Shown here in pieces: positions 60,901 through 64,000 of a stretch of 64,000 bases of DNA. The notes below the pieces were generated by a model. The model saw nothing but the letters and a program-made list of their open reading frames with translations. It had not been told where the DNA came from and searched no databases. How positions within the stretch are numbered: position 1 is the first letter of the stretch; the number at the start of each line of letters is the position of its first letter. The stretch is taken from assembly GCF_036327775.1 (NCBI RefSeq), contig NZ_CP109598.1, positions 3,534,001 through 3,598,000 of the forward strand, given 5' to 3'. Origin of the DNA: Streptomyces sp. NBC_01498 (GTDB taxonomy: Bacteria; Actinomycetota; Actinomycetes; Streptomycetales; Streptomycetaceae). Position numbers and translations under genes: made by a program.

Positions 60901-61743
60901 GAGTCCGGTGGCGAGGTCCAACTCCCCGTGGACCAGGCGCATCCCAATACCCACGGCCACCAGGGCGACCGACAGGGTCGACAGCAGTTCCAGCGCGAAG
61001 GACGACAGGAAGGCGATCCGCAGCGTACGGAGCGTGGCCCGCCGGTACGCCGAGGTGATCTCCCGCACCGACTCCGCCTGTGCCTTCGCCCGGCCGAAGA
61101 CCTTCAGCGTCGGCAGCCCGGCGACCACGTCCAGGAAATGCCCCGACAGCCGCGACAGCAGCTGCCACTGACGGTCCATCCGGGACTGGGTGGCCCAGCC
61201 GATGAGCACCATGAAGAGCGGGATGAGCGGCAGGGTCGCCACGATGACGGCCGCCGACACCCAGTCGTCGGTGACGATCCGCGCGAGTACGGCGACCGGC
61301 ACCACCACCGCGAGACCGAGCTGGGGCAGATAGCGCGCGAAGTAGTCGTCCAGCGCGTCCACGCCACGGGTGGCCAGCGCGACGAGTGAGCCGGTGCGCC
61401 GCGTGCTCAGCCATCCGGGTCCCAGCTCGGCGGCCCGCTCCAGCAGCCGCCCGCGCAGCTCGGACATGACCGCCGCGCTCGCCCGGTGGGCGGCACGTTC
61501 GGTCAGCCACGCGACCAGTCCGCGTCCGACGGCGACCGCGCCGAGCAGGACCAGCGGCGTACCGAGCCCGGAGACATCGAGTCCGCGCTCGAACGCCCCC
61601 ACCACCACTTCGGCGACGATCACCGCCTGAGCCACGATCAGCCCGGCACCGGCCAGTCCCAGAAGCACCAGTGCCACCAGGAAACGCCGGGTGGCCCGTG
61701 CGTACCGCAGCAGACGCGGATCGATTGGTTTCACGTGAAACAC
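57943..61743 (-). CDS. cydDC: CydDC fusion ABC exporter for cytochrome bd assembly
   Basis: 1266 aa. Two complete ABC half-transporters in one chain: CydD-like (about 1-555, Walker A GPSGAGKTT, LSAGQRQRLALARAFL) and CydC-like (about 670-1266, Walker A GPSGSGKTT, LSGGQRQRLALARALL). The ~110-residue linker contains three perfect 12-residue repeats (GTGTGGGATSGP), coded by three 36-bp DNA repeats. It exports reductant (cysteine/glutathione in E. coli; the actinobacterial thiol is uncertain) needed for cytochrome bd. It starts VFHVKP, with the parS site overlapping the codons. cydB lies 44 bp upstream in the same operon. Confidence 0.92.
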   Translation of the reverse strand: MFHVKPIDPRLLRYARATRRFLVALVLLGLAGAGLIVAQAVIVAEVVVGAFERGLDVSGLGTPLVLLGAVAVGRGLVAWLTERAAHRASAAVMSELRGRLLERAAELGPGWLSTRRTGSLVALATRGVDALDDYFARYLPQLGLAVVVPVAVLARIVTDDWVSAAVIVATLPLIPLFMVLIGWATQSRMDRQWQLLSRLSGHFLDVVAGLPTLKVFGRAKAQAESVREITSAYRRATLRTLRIAFLSSFALELLSTLSVALVAVGIGMRLVHGELDLATGLVVLILAPEAYLPLRQVGTQYHAAAEGLAAAEEVFAVLETDPATLSRTDPATGGRCTAEGAGPPRLELAGVTVRHEGRAEPSLDAATLVVEPGETVALVGPSGAGKTTLLNVLLGFTVPDEGHVRVGGRDLSALDLDRWRAQIAWVPQRPYLFAGTIAQNVRLARPDADDAVVRNALRDAGAYDFVSALPRGTETQLGEDGTGLSAGQRQRLALARAFLADRPVLLLDEPTAALDGETEAGIVAAIRRLAEGRTVILVIHRPALLPLADRVVELGGSGAPVDRPLGGGRTPGLRHGGGVSVTGTTDRTGGGSSIGTGAAGAGPDTGTTGTGTGGGATSGPGTGTGGGATSGPGTGTGGGATSGTGTGAAGGPSVFADQTAAPDTDARRGRGATPRPLARMRAAAGALRGRFVLALVLGSLALGSAVGLMAVSGWLISRASEQPPVLYLMVAVTATRAFGIGRAVFRYAERLVSHDAVLRMLADLRVSVYRRLERLAPAGLRHTRRGDLLTRLVADVDALQDYWLRWVLPVGSALLVGAGTVGFTTWLLPEAGAALAVGLLAAGVGVPLIGAAHARRAERRLAPARGLLATRVTELLEGCAELTVAGALRSRIRAARDADTALTAIASRGAAATALSGGLSALICGLTVTAAAYTGVGAVHDGRLPGVALAVVVLTPLAAFEAVAGLPLAVRYRQRAARSAERVCGVLDAPDPVREPERPAVTPESPFPLEVRGLSARYAGQERDALAGVDLTLTAGTRLAVVGPSGSGKTTLAQVLLRFLDAREGVVRLGGTDTATLDGDTVRRFVGLCAQDAHLFDSSVRENLALARRDATDDDLREALRRARLLDWVDTLPAGLDTLVGEHGARLSGGQRQRLALARALLADFPVLVLDEPAEHLDLPTADALTADLLAETEGRTTLLIAHRLQGLDAVDEVLVLDEGRVVQRGPYTDLIAVDGPLRTMREREREQRQGQARGQTRAVRVDQPS
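59818..59925. repeat. Three 36-bp in-frame tandem repeats in the cydDC linker
   Basis: Copies at 59818-59853, 59854-59889 and 59890-59925, nearly identical. Read in the cydDC frame each adds one 12-residue Gly/Thr/Ala unit. The array begins and ends inside the coding region. Confidence 0.9.
61728..61741. promoter_or_regulatory. parS site (ParB-binding) overlapping the cydDC start codon
   Basis: GTTTCACGTGAAAC, the exact 14-bp core of the actinobacterial parS consensus. The outer base pair of the 16-bp consensus matches on one side only. It lies within codons 1-6 of cydDC (start at 61743). Streptomyces chromosomes have a cluster of such sites around oriC. Confidence 0.9.
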
Positions 61744-61787
61744 CCGCCCGGTTCGGGACCAGAGTCCGAGGTCTTGTCGGACACGGT

Positions 61788-62882
61788 CTAGTGGTGCGCG
61801 TCAGTCGTGGTGGTACGCGTCGGCGAGGTGCCGGGGGCCTGCAATGGGCGGGGTCCGGCATTGTGCTGGGTGTCCGCGATGTGCTGGATATCGGCGATGT
61901 GCTGGGTGCCGATGCGCTTGCGGAAGACCCAGTACGTCCAGCCCTGGTAGAGCACCACCAGCGGCGTCGCGATGCCCGCGCACCAGGTCATGATCGTGAG
62001 GGTGTACGGCGTCGAGGACGCGTTGGTCACCGTCAGGCTCCACGCCGGGTCGAGCGACGACGGCATGACATTCGGGAAGAGCGTCAGGAAGAGCATCGCC
62101 ACTGCGGCCACGATCGTGAGTCCGGAGAGCGCGAACGACCACCCCTCCCGCCCCATCCTGATCGCCACGACCGCGCCGGCCAGCGCCACCACCGCGACCA
62201 CGAGGGCGCCCAGGCTCACGCCGTCCCCGCTGTCGGCCTGTGTCCACCCGAGGAACCCGAGCACCGCCACGGCCGTGAGCAGCCCCAGCCCGAAGGCCAG
62301 CTTCCGCGCCCGCACCCGGATGTCCCCCACCGTCTTGAGGGCGGCGAACACCGCGCCGTGGAAGGTGAAGAGGGTCAGCGTCACCAGCCCGCCGAGGAGC
62401 GCGTACGGGTTGAGCAGGTCGGTCAGGCCGCCCACGTACTCCATGTCGGCGTCGATCTTCACGCCGCGCACGATGTTCCCGAAGGCCACGCCCCAGAGCA
62501 CCGCCGGCAGCAGCGAGGTCCAGAAGATCGCGTGCTCCCAGTCGCGCTGCCAGCGCTCCTCGGGACGCTTGGCCCGGTACTCGAAGGCGACTCCGCGCAC
62601 GATCAGACAGATCAGGATGAGCAGCAGCGGCAGATAGAAGCCGGAGAAGAGGGTGGCGTACCACTCGGGGAACGCCGCGAAGGTCGCGCCGCCCGCCGAC
62701 AGCAGCCACACCTCGTTGCCGTCCCAGACGGGGCCGATGGTGTTGATGAGGACCCTGCGTTCCTTGCGGTCGCGCGCGAGGAGTTTCGTCAGGACACCGA
62801 TCCCGAAGTCGAAGCCCTCAAGGAAGAAGTAGCCGGTCCACAGGACGGCGATCAGGACGAACCAGACGTCGTGGAGTTCCAT
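61788..62882 (-). CDS. cydB: Cytochrome bd ubiquinol/menaquinol oxidase subunit II
   Basis: 364 aa with about nine membrane helices. It begins MELHDVWFVLIAVLWTGYFFLEGFDFGIG, the standard CydB N-terminus, and has WDGNEVWLLSAGGATFAAFPEWYATLFSG. The C-terminal tail repeats QHIAD/QHNAG, an odd addition of no known role. With CydA it forms the high-affinity terminal oxidase. Located 84 bp after cydA. Confidence 0.93.
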   Translation of the reverse strand: MELHDVWFVLIAVLWTGYFFLEGFDFGIGVLTKLLARDRKERRVLINTIGPVWDGNEVWLLSAGGATFAAFPEWYATLFSGFYLPLLLILICLIVRGVAFEYRAKRPEERWQRDWEHAIFWTSLLPAVLWGVAFGNIVRGVKIDADMEYVGGLTDLLNPYALLGGLVTLTLFTFHGAVFAALKTVGDIRVRARKLAFGLGLLTAVAVLGFLGWTQADSGDGVSLGALVVAVVALAGAVVAIRMGREGWSFALSGLTIVAAVAMLFLTLFPNVMPSSLDPAWSLTVTNASSTPYTLTIMTWCAGIATPLVVLYQGWTYWVFRKRIGTQHIADIQHIADTQHNAGPRPLQAPGTSPTRTTTTDAHH

Positions 62883-62966
62883 GACTCACATCAGCTCCTC
62901 AAAGTCCTCGGTACGGGTCGGTACGGGCATTGCGAATCGGCACGGTCGGCATCGGGTCGGCACGGG

Positions 62967-64000
62967 TCAGTACGAGAACGCCATCGGGCGGTCGGCGTCC
63001 TCGCTGTCGTGGCCGCCGATCTTCGTGGGCGGGTTGAGGTCGTCGTCCGTGAGCTCCGGCGGACCCGCCTTGACGTACGTCACGAGCAGCCGCACCTCGA
63101 CGACGGCGAGCGCCGCGTAGAGCAGGGTGAAGACGATCATCGAGGTGAGCACCTCGGCGGTGGAGGTGCCGGGGGAGACGGCGTCGGCGGTGCGCAGTAC
63201 GCCGTAGACCGCCCAGGGCTGGCGGCCGGTCTCGGTGAAGATCCAGCCCCAGGAGTTGGCGATGAGCGGGAAGAGCATCGTCCACAGGGCGACCAGCCAG
63301 TAGATCCGGTCGAAGCGGGGGCCGAGGGCCTTGGAACGGAAGAGCACGAGATGCGGGACCTCGTCCTCGCCGGTGCGCAGCGCCTTCGGCAGCAGGAACT
63401 TCCGGCGGGTCAGCCAGAGCCCGAGGAGTCCGATGCCCAGCGACGCCATGCCGAAGCCGATCATCCAGCGGAAGCCCCAGTAGGCGACGGGGATGTTGGG
63501 CCGGTAGTCGCCGGGGCCGTACTTCTCCTGTTCCGCCTTCTGCACGTCGTTGATGCCGGGGACGAACGAGTCGAAGTCGCTGTGGGCGAGGAAGGAGAGC
63601 AGGCCGGGTATCTCGACGGCGACCTTGTTGTGGCCCTGGTCGACGTCCCCGTACGCGAAGAGGGAGAACGGCGCGGGCGCCTCGCCGTCCCACAGGGCCT
63701 CGGCGGAGGCCATCTTCATCGGCTGCTGCTCGTACATGATCTTGCCGAGGGTGTCGCCGCTGACGGCGGTGAGCAGGCCGGCCGTGACCAGGGTGACGAG
63801 ACCGAGCCGCAGTGAGGTGCGCATCACCGCGACGTGGGTCCGCCGCCCGTCGCGCCGTCGGCGCGCGAGGTGGAAGGCGGATATGCCGACCATGAACGCG
63901 CCGCCGACCATGAAGGCCGCCGTGATGGTGTGGAAGAACTGGGCGAGGGCGGTGTTCTGCGTCAGTACGGCCCAGAAGTCGGTCAGCTCGGCCCGGCCGC
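62967..64000 (-). CDS. cydA: Cytochrome bd oxidase subunit I (5' end beyond window)
   Basis: The visible ~344 codons are the C-terminal two thirds; the gene runs out of the window at 64000. The heme-ligand region FFHTITAAFMVGGAFMVGISA is present, as are the GRQPWAVYG segment of the quinol (Q) loop region and WMIGFGMASLG with the Met ligand. The start and any Rex operator upstream are not seen. First gene of the cydA-cydB-cydDC operon. Confidence 0.93.
   Translation of the reverse strand, partial: GRAELTDFWAVLTQNTALAQFFHTITAAFMVGGAFMVGISAFHLARRRRDGRRTHVAVMRTSLRLGLVTLVTAGLLTAVSGDTLGKIMYEQQPMKMASAEALWDGEAPAPFSLFAYGDVDQGHNKVAVEIPGLLSFLAHSDFDSFVPGINDVQKAEQEKYGPGDYRPNIPVAYWGFRWMIGFGMASLGIGLLGLWLTRRKFLLPKALRTGEDEVPHLVLFRSKALGPRFDRIYWLVALWTMLFPLIANSWGWIFTETGRQPWAVYGVLRTADAVSPGTSTAEVLTSMIVFTLLYAALAVVEVRLLVTYVKAGPPELTDDDLNPPTKIGGHDSEDADRPMAFSY

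Noticed and set aside
61671..63815. A 714-codon open frame antisense to cydA/cydB
   Set aside because: Shadow of the membrane-protein genes; highly charged low-complexity product and no family motif.

Overview
The window is very G+C-rich actinobacterial chromosome and almost certainly comes from a Streptomyces. The signs are strong third-position GC bias, many GTG starts with four-base stop/start overlaps, Tat and mycothiol/F420-type enzymes, rare TTA codons, and syntenic blocks familiar from the S. coelicolor core chromosome (cydA-cydB-cydDC; pheA-serS; the sco-ecuC-copCD-dtpA copper cluster). A parS site and several DnaA-box clusters suggest the segment lies fairly near the chromosome centre/oriC.

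Layout. (i) 1-~4025: the end of an integrated mobile element. It holds two coupled small orphan genes, an HTH/DUF5919-type regulator, a small serine resolvase with candidate recombination repeats, a 27-bp perfect inverted repeat and a large serine integrase. The element sits inside a thioredoxin-fold gene whose first 54 codons remain at 4016-4180. (ii) ~4180-6004: a repeat-rich stretch with a partial tandem duplication of the tail of an ArsR-type regulator, then that regulator divergent from an MFS pump across a clear palindromic operator. (iii) 7.4-18 kb: housekeeping and enzymatic genes (LURP-one protein, nitrilase-fold hydrolase, mycothiol-dependent isomerase family, GntR+MFS pair, D,D-carboxypeptidase, BRO-N antirepressor-like protein, TrmH methyltransferase, phosphotransferase, rhodanese, Lrp regulator). 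(iv) 18-31.6 kb: a secreted repeat protein, an ECF42-type sigma factor with its DGPF/YCII partner and a DHFR-like reductase, an HtrA protease, a glycerophosphodiesterase, an RsbW-like ATPase, a SEC-C/DUF5926 protein, a Prim-Pol-like protein divergent from a degenerate PP2C, and aminopeptidase P. (v) 31.8-43.2 kb: a second RsbW-like ATPase, a membrane protein, the copper-trafficking cluster (YcnI, Sco, PCuAC chaperone, CopC-CopD, Tat-exported DyP peroxidase), then pheA, a DnaA-box-rich intergenic region, serS and a HAD hydrolase. (vi) 43.6-48 kb: an F420/NADP-type reductase and a four-gene ABC-2 exporter operon. (vii) 48.3-53.1 kb: a coupled four-gene operon (M24 peptidase-like, EphD-like hydrolase-dehydrogenase fusion, PF10118 ferritin-like hydrolase, MerR regulator). 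Its last two genes carry the only in-frame TTA codons I found in the window, which points to bldA-dependent expression. (viii) 53.2-64 kb: kptA, an F420-type oxidoreductase, a HAD hydrolase, a GAF sensor kinase, and the cytochrome bd operon cydA(partial)-cydB-cydDC, with parS overlapping the cydDC start codon.

Cross-cutting features. Many proteins here carry expanded, repeat-encoded disordered tails or linkers (both MFS proteins, the ECF sigma factor, CopCD, DtpA, CydDC), consistent with slippage in GC-rich minisatellites. Two core-like genes, the PP2C-family protein and the Prim-Pol-like protein, appear to have lost catalytic metal-binding residues and face each other across a structured 519-bp leader. 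No rRNA, tRNA, CRISPR array or canonical IS element was found. I see no classical biosynthetic gene cluster. Everything here was read by eye; no database search was run.
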